NCBI GenBank assembly: GCA_023459875.1
Contig: JAEWRY010000001.1
Span: 1 to 64,000, forward strand
DNA length: 64,000 nucleotides
Direction: 5' to 3'
DNA from: Bacillota bacterium
Lineage (GTDB): Bacteria; Bacillota; Clostridia; Oscillospirales; Oscillospiraceae
Positions 33,081-40,924 of this stretch are shown in pieces. Each line of letters opens with the position of its first letter. Position 1 is the stretch's first letter. The notes under the pieces were generated by a model. The model did no database searches. It saw nothing but the letters and a program-made list of their open reading frames with translations, and was not told the origin of the DNA. The translations under genes were made by a program, and so were the position numbers.

Positions 33081-33908
33081 ATGTCCCATTCCGTTCCCGT
33101 CTGCTACTCCTACGACGGCAGCTTCGGCGGCTTTTTATGCTGCGTTTGGCAGAGCCGGGCGAATCAAGAATACCCCGAGAGCTTTACCTCGCCGGAAGAT
33201 ACCCGCGTGTCTCTCTACCCAGAGCGGACGGTAGTGACCGACCGTGCCGTGGCCGGGCGTGTTTACGCCCTGCTGGAGCGTGAGCTCGGCCCCGAGGGCC
33301 GCCGCCTGGCAACCAGCGCCTTCCTCACCTGCCTCAGCGAGCGTGAGCAGGCTATTTTTGACTTTCTTATGCTGGGTTTCGAGCAGGGGCCTTCGGCGGC
33401 GCGGAACCTCACGGACGATCGGGTGGATCTTCTGCGCAAGGCGGTGCTCCATCTCAACCGGGAAGTGGAGCATTTCAAGGGCTTTGTGCGCTTTTCCGAC
33501 CAGGGCTGGCTGCTGGCGGGAGAAATCGAGCCGAAGAACCGGGTCCTGCCCCTCCTGCGCAATCATTTCTGCACCCGCTTTTCCGGAGAGACCTTTCTTC
33601 TCCACGACCGCACCCACAGGGAGGTCCTACTCTACCAGCCGGGCCGGAAAGGCATCATCATCCCTGCCGAGGACTTCAGGCTGGACGCCCCGGGCGAAGC
33701 CGAACTCTGCTACCGCCGTCTTTGGCGGAGGTTTTACGACACCATCTCCATTGAAGGCCGCTACAACCCAAAACTCCGTATGACCCATATGCCCAAGCGG
33801 TTCTGGAACACCATGACGGAATTTCAGGATTCTTCGGGAGAAGCCCAAAAAAGCTCTCCGAAAAGTCAGCTGTGTACGGAACACTCCCCGAAAACCTCCA
33901 GCTGTTGA
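33081..33908 (+). CDS. TIGR03915-type DNA-metabolism protein (DUF4130)
   Basis: 275-residue partner of the radical-SAM gene. Pattern: CYSYDGSFGGFLCCVWQS at residues 7-24, a helical middle (LLRKAVLHLNREVEHFKGFVRF), EPKNRVLPLLRNHFCTRF and near the C-terminus LWRRFYDTISIEGRYNPKLRMTHMPKRFW. In some genomes the same domain is fused to or next to a uracil-DNA glycosylase; none is seen here. I chose ATG 33081 with AAAGGAG 7 bp upstream. The last ~25 residues are low-complexity and poorly conserved. Confidence 0.88.
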   Translation: MSHSVPVCYSYDGSFGGFLCCVWQSRANQEYPESFTSPEDTRVSLYPERTVVTDRAVAGRVYALLERELGPEGRRLATSAFLTCLSEREQAIFDFLMLGFEQGPSAARNLTDDRVDLLRKAVLHLNREVEHFKGFVRFSDQGWLLAGEIEPKNRVLPLLRNHFCTRFSGETFLLHDRTHREVLLYQPGRKGIIIPAEDFRLDAPGEAELCYRRLWRRFYDTISIEGRYNPKLRMTHMPKRFWNTMTEFQDSSGEAQKSSPKSQLCTEHSPKTSSC

Positions 33909-33928
33909 TGTTTCGGGCATAGGTAAAG

Positions 33929-33949
33929 CGCGGCGGGTCTCAAAGATCC
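33929..33949. repeat. direct repeat, left copy (21 bp)
   Basis: The 21 bp starting CGCGGCGGGTCTC and ending GATCC are identical at 33929-33949 and 34170-34190, 241 bp apart. Each copy forms a hairpin with the complementary bases that follow. Confidence 0.85.
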
Positions 33950-34051
33950 ACCGCGCTTCAGCTTGTCGAAAAAGTCCTTCGTCCTTTTCGACACCGACGA
34001 AAAGCTTTTGCGGATTTTGCGTTGCGCTTACGTGACCGAAATCCGCAAAAG

Positions 34052-34170
34052 GTTGAATACCAATGCCTAGCGGGAATTCACTTCCCGCTAGGCACTCTTT
34101 GTGCGGCTCCAGAGAGCCGCTTCCATCTTATCGTTTTGTCGAAAAACATGGTTTTTCGACAGTATGAAAC
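34052..34170. repeat. cloverleaf hairpin element E
   Basis: Outer stem GTTGAATAC (34052-34060) with GTATGAAAC (34162-34170), including tandem G-A/A-G mismatches. Inside: TGCCTAGCGGGAA/TTCCCGCTAGGCA (34064-34094), GCGGCTC/GAGCCGC (34103-34120) and TGTCGAAAAAC/GTTTTTCGACA (34137-34161). Confidence 0.75.
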
Positions 34171-34190
34171 GCGGCGGGTCTCAAAGATCC
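34170..34190. repeat. direct repeat, right copy (21 bp)
   Basis: Identical to 33929-33949. Its hairpin CGCGGCGG/CCGCCGCG (34170-34196) lies 22 bp after the livF-2 stop and may end that operon. Confidence 0.85.
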
Positions 34191-34217
34191 GCCGCGCTTT
34201 TGCACTTTAAGGTTTTT

Positions 34218-34919
34218 TTAGCCGCCCAGATAAGCTTTCTTGACGCTCTCGTCGGCGAGCAGCGCCGCGGAAGAAGCTGAAGTCACAATATGTCCGGTCT
34301 CCAGCACATAGCCCCGGTGCGCGATAGACAGAGCCATCTGCGCGTTCTGCTCCACGAGCAAAATGGTCGTGCCCGCCTTATTGAGCGACTGGATGATGTT
34401 GAATATCTGCTCCACCAGAATAGGAGCCAGTCCCATGGACGGTTCGTCCAGCATAAGCAGTTCGGGGTCCGACATGAGGGCGCGTCCCATCGCCAGCATT
34501 TGCTGCTCTCCGCCGGAAAGCGTTCCTCCGATCTGGCGCCGGCGCTCCTTCAGCCGGGGAAACTGCTCAAATACCCGCTCCAGCCGCTCATCCATTCCAG
34601 CTTTCACCTGGGTAAAGGCGCCCATCTCCAGATTTTCCTGCACCGTCATCTGAAGAAAAATCCTACGTCCCTCCGGAACGTGGGCGATCCCCTGCTTGAC
34701 GATAATGTGAGGTGCCGTCGTGCTGATATTTCTTCCCATGAATTCCACCGAACCGGTCTTGCTGCGCAACAGTCCGGATACAGTTTTCAAAATGGTGGAT
34801 TTGCCCGCGCCGTTTGCGCCGATGAGGGACACGATTTCGCCCTTTTCCACGCTGAAGGAAATATCCTTGATGGCGTAGATGTTCCCGTAGTAAACATTAA
34901 TGTTTTTAACCTTCAGCAT
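34218..34919 (-). CDS. livF: branched-chain amino-acid ABC transporter ATPase LivF (operon 2)
   Basis: Paralogue of the 26517 gene, 233 residues. Walker A GANGAGKST (about 34-42), signature LSGGEQQMLAMGRALM, Walker B LLMLDEPSMGLAP, LVEQNAQMAL. I chose ATG 34919 (MLKVKNINVYYGN), where homology begins; the frame to 35012 overlaps livG. Last gene of operon 2 (39169 to 34218). The overlap with livG is 14 bp, the same as in operon 1. Confidence 0.93.
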   Translation of the reverse strand: MLKVKNINVYYGNIYAIKDISFSVEKGEIVSLIGANGAGKSTILKTVSGLLRSKTGSVEFMGRNISTTAPHIIVKQGIAHVPEGRRIFLQMTVQENLEMGAFTQVKAGMDERLERVFEQFPRLKERRRQIGGTLSGGEQQMLAMGRALMSDPELLMLDEPSMGLAPILVEQIFNIIQSLNKAGTTILLVEQNAQMALSIAHRGYVLETGHIVTSASSAALLADESVKKAYLGG

Positions 34920-35745
34920 CTTTCTCGCCCCCCTTTTTACCCAGGTAGGCTTCGATAACCACCGGGTCGCTGCGCACCTCGTCGGGGCTGCCCTTGGCGA
35001 TGATACGGCCATAGTTGAGGACTACGATGCCTTCGCAGATTCCCATAACGAGGCTCATATCGTGTTCAATCAGCATGATGGCAATGTGGAAGGTGTCCCG
35101 GATCTTCCTGATGTTTTCCATAAGCTCGGAGGTCTCCGACGGGTTCATGCCGGCTGCGGGCTCGTCCAGGAGAAGCAGGGACGGATTGGTGGCAAGCGCC
35201 CGGACAATCTCCAGGCGGCGTTGGGCGCCGTATGGCAGGGAACCTGCCGTATAATCCGCCAAGGACTGCATATCAAAGATGGAGAGCAGCTCCAGCGCCC
35301 GTTCTTTTGCGATTTTCTCTGCGTTCCAATAGGAGGGCAGCCGAATCACCGCTTCCACCAGCCGGTAGTCCATTTCGTTGTGAAGCCCGATAAGCACATT
35401 CTCCAGCACGGTCAGTTTGGAAAACAGCCGGATATTCTGGAACGTTCGGGCGATGCCGGCTTTGTTTACGTTAATGGTATTCATTCCGGCGGTATTCTTC
35501 CCGTCAAGAAAAATTTCTCCGCGGGTGGGCTGATATACCTTGGTGAGAAGGTTAAAGACCGTGGTCTTACCTGCTCCGTTGGGGCCGATCAGGCCGGCGA
35601 TTTCAGTCCGGCCAATGGTCATGTTGAAGTCGTCCACGGCAACCAAGCCGCCGAAGTCGATGCCCAGCCCCTTGCAATCCAGGATGGGGGTCTTGTCCAA
35701 ATCCCTCTGGGGAAGATAAGGTGCCCGTAAATCACGCCTTGACAT
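34906..35745 (-). CDS. livG: branched-chain amino-acid ABC transporter ATPase LivG (operon 2)
   Basis: 279 residues. Walker A GPNGAGKTT (about 53-61), AGIARTFQNIRLF, signature SLPYGAQRRLEIVRAL, Walker B LLLLDEPAAGMNP, EHDMSLVM. It has an N-terminal extension of about 18 residues (SRRDLRAPYLPQRDLDKTP) before the usual LivG start, which overlaps the livM end. Its start codon sits at the stop of livM (ATG/TAA overlap). Confidence 0.92.
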   Translation of the reverse strand: MSRRDLRAPYLPQRDLDKTPILDCKGLGIDFGGLVAVDDFNMTIGRTEIAGLIGPNGAGKTTVFNLLTKVYQPTRGEIFLDGKNTAGMNTINVNKAGIARTFQNIRLFSKLTVLENVLIGLHNEMDYRLVEAVIRLPSYWNAEKIAKERALELLSIFDMQSLADYTAGSLPYGAQRRLEIVRALATNPSLLLLDEPAAGMNPSETSELMENIRKIRDTFHIAIMLIEHDMSLVMGICEGIVVLNYGRIIAKGSPDEVRSDPVVIEAYLGKKGGEKDAEG

Positions 35746-36782
35746 TAACGGGTACCCCCTTTCCCTGCCCCCGCAGACTTGCTGTCTCCGGAAAGCTTGC
35801 CCAATGCTCTCTCCAGCAAGCGTGAGAGAGAGAAATCATAGGTCCCCATGAGTCCCGTCGGCTTAAAGATCATAACAGCAATGAGCACCAGCGAATAGAG
35901 CACCATGCGCCATCTGTCGAAGGCCAGCAAAAACTGGGGTAGCGCGGTGAGAACTGTGGCCGAGATGACCGAACCGATCATGGAGCCCATTCCGCCCAGT
36001 ACCACCATCACCAGGATCTCAATGGATTTCATGAAGCCGAAGGAAGAAGGGTTTAATATTCCCAGATAGCCTGCGTAAAGCGCGCCGCCCACTCCGGCGA
36101 AGAATGCGGATACCGCAAAGCCCATGGTCTTATAGTAGGTGACGCTGATTCCGCAGCTCTCGGCTGCGATTTCATTCTCACGTATGGACAGAACTGCCCG
36201 CCCGTGGCGGGATTTCATCATGGTGTGGATCACAAAGCAGGTAATCCCCACACAGACAAATGCGTTAAAAAATGTGGTGTTCTTTGGAATCCCCTTAAGG
36301 CTGGCGGCGCCATAGGTAAAGGGAAAACCCAATACCGAGTCGATATTCAGTAGAACCACCCTGATGATCTCACCGAAGCCAAGAGTAATGATAGCCAGAT
36401 AGTCGCCTTTCAGCCGGAGAGCAGGTATTCCGATCATAATTCCGAAAATCCCCGCCATAATGCCCCCGAAGAGCACTCCCACGGGGAAAGCAATAAACGC
36501 AGGCAGCGAGATACTCTTCAGCAAAAGCGCGGAAGAGTAGGCGCCCACAGCCATAAAACCGGCATGGCCCAATGGCAGCTGCCCCAGATAGCCGGTGGCT
36601 ATGTTGAGGGAAACCGCAAGGATAATATTGATGCAGATGAGCATCAGCACTTTTGAATAGGAGTAGGAAATGATTTTAACGGCAATAAGCTTGTTAATTA
36701 AAAATAGGAAGAACAAGAAGAGCGCGGCATTGATCAAATAGCGCCAAAGCATGGGAATATGCTTTATTTTTTTCTCCACCAT
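35745..36782 (-). CDS. livM: branched-chain amino-acid ABC permease LivM (operon 2)
   Basis: 345 residues, about ten helices. NIILAVSLNIATGYLGQLPLGHAGFMAVGAY (about 51-81), IPALRLKGDYLAIITLGFGEIIR, coupling loop GRAVLSIRENEIAAESCGI and a basic C-terminal tail. AAGGGGG precedes ATG 36782. Lies 12 bp after livH. Only moderately similar to LivM of operon 1, so the duplication is old. Confidence 0.92.
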   Translation of the reverse strand: MVEKKIKHIPMLWRYLINAALFLFFLFLINKLIAVKIISYSYSKVLMLICINIILAVSLNIATGYLGQLPLGHAGFMAVGAYSSALLLKSISLPAFIAFPVGVLFGGIMAGIFGIMIGIPALRLKGDYLAIITLGFGEIIRVVLLNIDSVLGFPFTYGAASLKGIPKNTTFFNAFVCVGITCFVIHTMMKSRHGRAVLSIRENEIAAESCGISVTYYKTMGFAVSAFFAGVGGALYAGYLGILNPSSFGFMKSIEILVMVVLGGMGSMIGSVISATVLTALPQFLLAFDRWRMVLYSLVLIAVMIFKPTGLMGTYDFSLSRLLERALGKLSGDSKSAGAGKGGTR

Positions 36783-36794
36783 AAAATCGCCCCC

Positions 36795-37682
36795 TTACAC
36801 CTTTTCCATCATCGTACGGCCCAGGAAACCGGTGGGTTTCACCAGAAGTACGACAATGAGGATGGCGAACACCACGCCGTCCTTCCAGACGGAAAGGCCC
36901 ACGGCGGAAACCAAGACCTCAGCAAGACCGATTGCAAAACCGCCGATCATGGCGCCGGGGATGCTGCCGATACCGCCCAGCACCGCGGCTACGAAGGCCT
37001 TAAGGCCCAGCATGGAGCCCATGGTGGGGGATGCCTGCGGATAGGTGCAGCAGTAGAGAACCGAACCGATTCCCGCCAGGGCGGAGCCCACGGCAAAGGT
37101 AAAGGAGATCGTGGCGTTCAGACTGATTCCCATCAGTTGGGCGGCGCCCATATCCTCGGAAACGGCGCGCATGGCCTTGCCCATTTTGGTCTTTTGGACC
37201 AGAAAGGTTAATGCCGCCATGGAGACAATCGAAACGGTCAGGGTAAGGATGGCGGTAAAGTTCAGTCTGATCGCGCCAAATGTAATCGGCTCTGCACTGA
37301 CAAACGTGGGCACCGAACGGGCGCCTGCGCCGAAAATGAGCTGAGCCAGGTTTTCAAGCAGGAAAGAGATCCCGATGGCTGTGATAAGTAAGGAAATCCG
37401 CGGCGAAGATCTTAAGGGTGAATATGCCACCTTTTCGATCACAACGCCCAGCACCGTGCAGCCAGCCGTCGCCATGATTACCGCAAAGACCGGATGAATG
37501 GAAAGTTGGGTCATGGACAGCCACGCGATATAGGCGCCCACCATGATAATATCGCCGTGAGCAAAGTTCAGCAGCAGGATAATGCCATATACCATACTGT
37601 ATCCCAGCGCCACCAGCGCGTAAATAGATCCGGTCTGCAGTCCGTTTAAAAATTGGCTCAGTATGGTTGAGAACAGGGACAT
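36795..37682 (-). CDS. livH: branched-chain amino-acid ABC permease LivH (operon 2)
   Basis: 295 residues, about eight helices. LQTGSIYALVALGYSMVYGIILLLNFAHGDIIMVGAY (about 15-51), EKVAYSPLRSSPRISLLITAIGISFLLEN, coupling loop GKAMRAVSEDMGAAQLMGI. GAGGAGAGAGG upstream of ATG 37682. A 191-bp gap with a long GC-rich hairpin separates it from livJ, as in operon 1. Confidence 0.93.
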   Translation of the reverse strand: MSLFSTILSQFLNGLQTGSIYALVALGYSMVYGIILLLNFAHGDIIMVGAYIAWLSMTQLSIHPVFAVIMATAGCTVLGVVIEKVAYSPLRSSPRISLLITAIGISFLLENLAQLIFGAGARSVPTFVSAEPITFGAIRLNFTAILTLTVSIVSMAALTFLVQKTKMGKAMRAVSEDMGAAQLMGISLNATISFTFAVGSALAGIGSVLYCCTYPQASPTMGSMLGLKAFVAAVLGGIGSIPGAMIGGFAIGLAEVLVSAVGLSVWKDGVVFAILIVVLLVKPTGFLGRTMMEKV

Positions 37683-37801
37683 AACCTCTCTCCTCTTTTC
37701 GGTTCGTATAACGACTCATTCGGACAGTTCACGGTCGCCGCCGTATCCGGACCGGAACGGAAGCCTCCGTCAACTGTCTGTCTTACATGAAATAATGCTA
37801 T

Positions 37802-37832
37802 GCGGGGGGAGAGAAGCTTCTCTGCCCCCCGC
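37802..37832 (-). other. livJ-livH intercistronic hairpin (operon 2)
   Basis: GCGGGGGGAGAGAAGC pairs with GCTTCTCTGCCCCCCGC with one bulged base, an almost uninterrupted 15-bp stem. There is no T-run in the sense direction. Same position as the stems of operon 1. Confidence 0.6.
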
Positions 37833-37873
37833 ACAGCGTTTAAAGGTCAGTAATAATTACACAAGGGGTACGC

Positions 37874-39169
37874 TTAATACATCTGGGAATAGGTCTCAAC
37901 ACCGCCGGCGACCTTCATGATAACGGCTTCCTTGATGGGGTTGTTATACTCGTCGAAGGTATAGCCTGTGGCGCTGGTGATGCCGACCACATCGGCGCTG
38001 TTGTTGCGGATGGCATCAATCACGGCCTGCTTGTAAGCGTCGCCGCCGACAGGCATCTTGCCGCCGTTTTCCATGCCCTCTTTGTAGGTGCCGTTGTCCT
38101 TGGCACTCTGGATATCAGCCATCGTATACTTTTCGCCGGTGCCCACGTTATTCTTCTCGACGACAGTCAGAGCGTTCACGAGCACCATGGCGGCGTCATA
38201 ACCCAGAGCAGCGAACATATTGAGGGTGTCCTTGCCGTACTTTTCGGTATACTTGGCTTCAAAGTCCTTCACCGCGTCGGTGGAGCCGGGAGCGTAAGCG
38301 GAGCAGTAGACGGAGCCTTCCAGATCGGCAGCGGAAGCATACTGAGCAACGCCGGCCCAGCCGTCCCCGCCCAGGAAAGTGCCGGTCACGCCGACTTCGC
38401 GGGCCTGGGTTACGATAAGGCCGTCATCCTGATAGTAGTTGGGGCAGAACACCACGTCGGGGGCGAGGGAGGCGATTTTGGTAAGCTGACTCTTGAAGTC
38501 CTTGTCGCCGGTGGCATAGCCTTCCTCGGTGACTACCTGCATGCCCAGAGCGGTGGCTTTGGCCACGAAAGCGTCTTTCAGGCCGACGGCGTAGTCGTTG
38601 CCGGTTTCAAAGATGACGGCCGCGGTCTTGGCTTTGAGAACTTCGGTGGCGTACTGGGCCATCTTCTCGCCCTGGAAGGGGTCGATGAAGCAGGTGCGGA
38701 AGACGTTGGAGTACACGGTCTTGGTATCGGCATTGTAGGTAACGCCGGCCGCGGTGGCGGAAGCGGTGATCTGGGGCATATTGATGGGGTTGGACTCGCC
38801 CACGACGGCGATGGTGTTGCCGGAAAGAACGTCGCCGATGAGGCCGGTGATTCCATCGTCAACCATGCGGGTAAAGGCGGTGATGGCTTCGGTGGAGTCG
38901 CCCTTGTCATCATAAATGACCTTTTCGATCTGCTTGCCGTTGATGCCGCCGTTTTTGTTCACCTGGTCGATATAGAGTTCTGCGCCATTGCGAACGGCAA
39001 GGCCGTACACGGCGTAGTCGCCGGTGTGGCAGCCCAGGATGCCGATCTTGATGGTCTCCGCGGCGGCGGAGGGAGCGGCGGAAGAGCTGCCGGAGCCGGA
39101 GCAGCCCGCAACCAGAGAGAAGCACATGATCATAGCGAGCGCAAATGCAAGGATACGTGTTTTTTTCAT
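37874..39169 (-). CDS. branched-chain amino-acid-binding lipoprotein LivJ (operon 2)
   Basis: 431-residue binding lipoprotein. Signal peptide ends LVAGC near residue 22, followed by a short Ser/Ala linker. The binding domain starts IKIGILGCHTGDYAVYGLAVRNGAELYID and contains VVGESNPINMPQITASATA, as in LivJ/LivK. ATG 39169 has GGAGG 11 bp upstream; a TTG at 39178 lies too close to it. Promoter at 39203-39231. Differs from LivJ-1 in the pocket region, so ligands may differ. Confidence 0.9.
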   Translation of the reverse strand: MKKTRILAFALAMIMCFSLVAGCSGSGSSSAAPSAAAETIKIGILGCHTGDYAVYGLAVRNGAELYIDQVNKNGGINGKQIEKVIYDDKGDSTEAITAFTRMVDDGITGLIGDVLSGNTIAVVGESNPINMPQITASATAAGVTYNADTKTVYSNVFRTCFIDPFQGEKMAQYATEVLKAKTAAVIFETGNDYAVGLKDAFVAKATALGMQVVTEEGYATGDKDFKSQLTKIASLAPDVVFCPNYYQDDGLIVTQAREVGVTGTFLGGDGWAGVAQYASAADLEGSVYCSAYAPGSTDAVKDFEAKYTEKYGKDTLNMFAALGYDAAMVLVNALTVVEKNNVGTGEKYTMADIQSAKDNGTYKEGMENGGKMPVGGDAYKQAVIDAIRNNSADVVGITSATGYTFDEYNNPIKEAVIMKVAGGVETYSQMY

Positions 39170-39197
39170 TTTTAACAAAGCCTCCTTCTAAGATTGT

Positions 39198-39231
39198 TGA
39201 CAATTATATCGTTCTATCCCTCAATTGTCAA
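39198..39231 (-). promoter_or_regulatory. promoter of liv operon 2 inside an inverted repeat
   Basis: Perfect TTGACA (39231-39226) and TATAAT (39208-39203) with 17-bp spacer on the minus strand. The plus strand shows the inverted repeat TTGACAATT (39198-39206) / AATTGTCAA (39223-39231), one arm over each promoter box. Confidence 0.85.
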
Positions 39232-39313
39232 TTGCAAATACAACCAAAATCGTCAACAGCAGTCGTTTGAGGGCGGCCCTTTTTGGCAAAAAGATAGAAT
39301 TTCAGCGGTAATA

Positions 39314-40051
39314 TCAGACAAAAAGCCCTCCGTTCGGGCTTAAAACCTGTCCGGTGACGAAGTGCGCCCCTTCCGAGGAAAAAAAGAAAATCGCATCGGC
39401 CACATCTCTTGGAAGGCCAAGCTTTCCGAGAGGAGTTTCTTCCAGCAAAGCTTCCAGTTCCTCCTTTTTCAGATGGGCGTTCATCTCGGTATCAATCACA
39501 CCGGGAGCAACGCAGTTGACAGTAATTCCGGAAGGACCAAGTTCTTTGGCAAGCGCTTTTGTAAAGCCGATCACCGCCGCCTTTGTCGCCGAATACGCCA
39601 CCTCGCAAGATGCGCCGGTCAGGCCCCATATGGAAGATACGGTAACAATGCACCCTTCCTTTCGATGCACAAAATGTGGCAGCGCCGCCTTGCAGCAGTG
39701 AAATACTCCATCGACGTTTACAGAGAAAATCCGGCGCCATTCCTCATTGGTTAAATCGCTGAGTAGGCCAGTTTGGGAGATCCCTGCATTGCAGACCAGA
39801 GTGTCAAGTTGACAATATTCGTCCAACACATTGTCAACCATTTTTTGTGCCTGAACAGGATTGGAAACATCGGCTCTCAGCGCGATCGCGTTGCAGCCGC
39901 CGTTTCTCAGTTCTTTTACCAGCGACCAGGCGGCGTATTCCCCGTGCAGAAAATTTACCGCCACATCATACCCCGCCTCGGCAAACCGGCGCGCCGTGGC
40001 GGCTCCGATTCCCCTGGAGGCGCCGGTTATGAGTACGGTCTTTCGTTTCAC
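39314..40051 (-). CDS. SDR oxidoreductase, EF-P 5-aminopentanone reductase-like
   Basis: Short-chain dehydrogenase of 245 residues. NAD(P)-binding TGASRGIG (9-16), NAG (about 89-91), catalytic Ser in TVSSIWG, YSATK (Tyr-Lys pair, about 154-158) and PGVIDTEM. The SSIWGLTGASCEVAYSATK block resembles YmfI, which reduces a 5-aminopentanone modification on elongation factor P; a FabG-like role is the alternative. The start is a GTG at 40051 with AAAGGAGG. Transcribed towards liv operon 2 but with a separate spacing. Confidence 0.8.
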   Translation of the reverse strand: MKRKTVLITGASRGIGAATARRFAEAGYDVAVNFLHGEYAAWSLVKELRNGGCNAIALRADVSNPVQAQKMVDNVLDEYCQLDTLVCNAGISQTGLLSDLTNEEWRRIFSVNVDGVFHCCKAALPHFVHRKEGCIVTVSSIWGLTGASCEVAYSATKAAVIGFTKALAKELGPSGITVNCVAPGVIDTEMNAHLKKEELEALLEETPLGKLGLPRDVADAIFFFSSEGAHFVTGQVLSPNGGLFV

Positions 40052-40112
40052 GCGAGCTTCCTCCTTTCAAATGATGTGCCCTTCTCCACACATGGAATTT
40101 CAAAGCCTGCGG

Positions 40113-40874
40113 TCAGAACGGCAGCTTATGGCCTGTGAGCAGGGCGAGTATTGCGGATACGGCAACTAAAACCGGCTGATGGATAAAATAAACCGCAAAG
40201 GAATGCCGGCCTAAAAAAGCCAGAGGCCGTACTTTTATTTTTCCGGATTTTTCGCTCAGGCGTCCCTCTTTCACAAATTCCCCCAGCCAGGTACCAAGCA
40301 GAAACCAGAAAAACCAGGGGAAAAGGGGAAAATAATCGGCCGAACGAAAGGTGGGAGTGATAAAGCCGAAGGGGTAAAGATAGGGGACCTCCAGGGTTAT
40401 GGGAAGCATACGAATGGCAATGATAAAAAGTCCCAGATATAAGAAAGGCGCGAAACGCCGGGGGACGCGTTCCCAAAGTGCTCGGGACAGCCCGTAAATT
40501 ACCATGGCGCAGCCTAAAAACTGCAGAATGCCGAAACGGATGAAGTCTCCCCACAGGTAAGATACCACGCTCACCGCCGCGCCGCCGCAAAGGACAACGA
40601 CGCCCCTCTTTATATTGCTGCGGGAGAGCCGGGAAGAAAGCCCGGCAAGCAGAATAAACCCCCAGGAGGAAAACACCTGGCAGAAGGTCATAAAGAAATT
40701 ATCGATAACTATGGGTGGAAAAGCGCAGTAAAAATACAGATCGTAGCTGAAATGAAAGGTGGCCATGAGCACCACGCACAGCCCGCGCAGGACGTCGATC
40801 ACCGGAATCCGCCCGCCCGGCGGCGCGGGGTTTACCGCCCCGCCCTGCTCTTCAGAGTCCTGCATCATAAACAT
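40113..40874 (-). CDS. DUF1624/HGSNAT-like membrane protein
   Basis: 253 residues, about seven helices. Pattern of the heparan-alpha-glucosaminide N-acetyltransferase catalytic domain: RIPVIDVLRGLCVVLMATFHFSYDLYFYC (about 22-50, with the conserved Arg and His), SWGFILLAGLSSRLSR, FGILQFLGCAMVIYG, FPLFPWFFWFLLGTWLG and C-terminal LAFLGRHSFAVYFIHQPVL. A membrane acyltransferase role is likely; substrate unknown. The start (ATG 40874 or the adjacent ATGs) lacks a strong ribosome site. Confidence 0.82.
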   Translation of the reverse strand: MFMMQDSEEQGGAVNPAPPGGRIPVIDVLRGLCVVLMATFHFSYDLYFYCAFPPIVIDNFFMTFCQVFSSWGFILLAGLSSRLSRSNIKRGVVVLCGGAAVSVVSYLWGDFIRFGILQFLGCAMVIYGLSRALWERVPRRFAPFLYLGLFIIAIRMLPITLEVPYLYPFGFITPTFRSADYFPLFPWFFWFLLGTWLGEFVKEGRLSEKSGKIKVRPLAFLGRHSFAVYFIHQPVLVAVSAILALLTGHKLPF

Positions 40875-40924
40875 ACCGTACCGGCGATTCCCGTTTTTGT
40901 TCGTGACTGGGCATGATGGCCTCC

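Larger units (their letters stand above)
33909..34217. other. hairpin-packed intergenic region between TIGR03915 gene and livF-2
   Basis: No gene. In order it holds a GCGCGG-type hairpin (33926-33958), TGTCGAAAA/TTTTCGACA (33964-33993), a 13-bp stem CTTTTGCGGATTT (34005-34017) with 34039-34051, cloverleaf element E (34052-34170) and a second GCGCGG-type hairpin (34170-34196). Confidence 0.7.

Noticed and set aside
33964..34161. Spo0A boxes (TGTCGAA) in the hairpin region
   Set aside because: Both occur as arms of hairpins, not near a promoter, and on a repeat-derived sequence.
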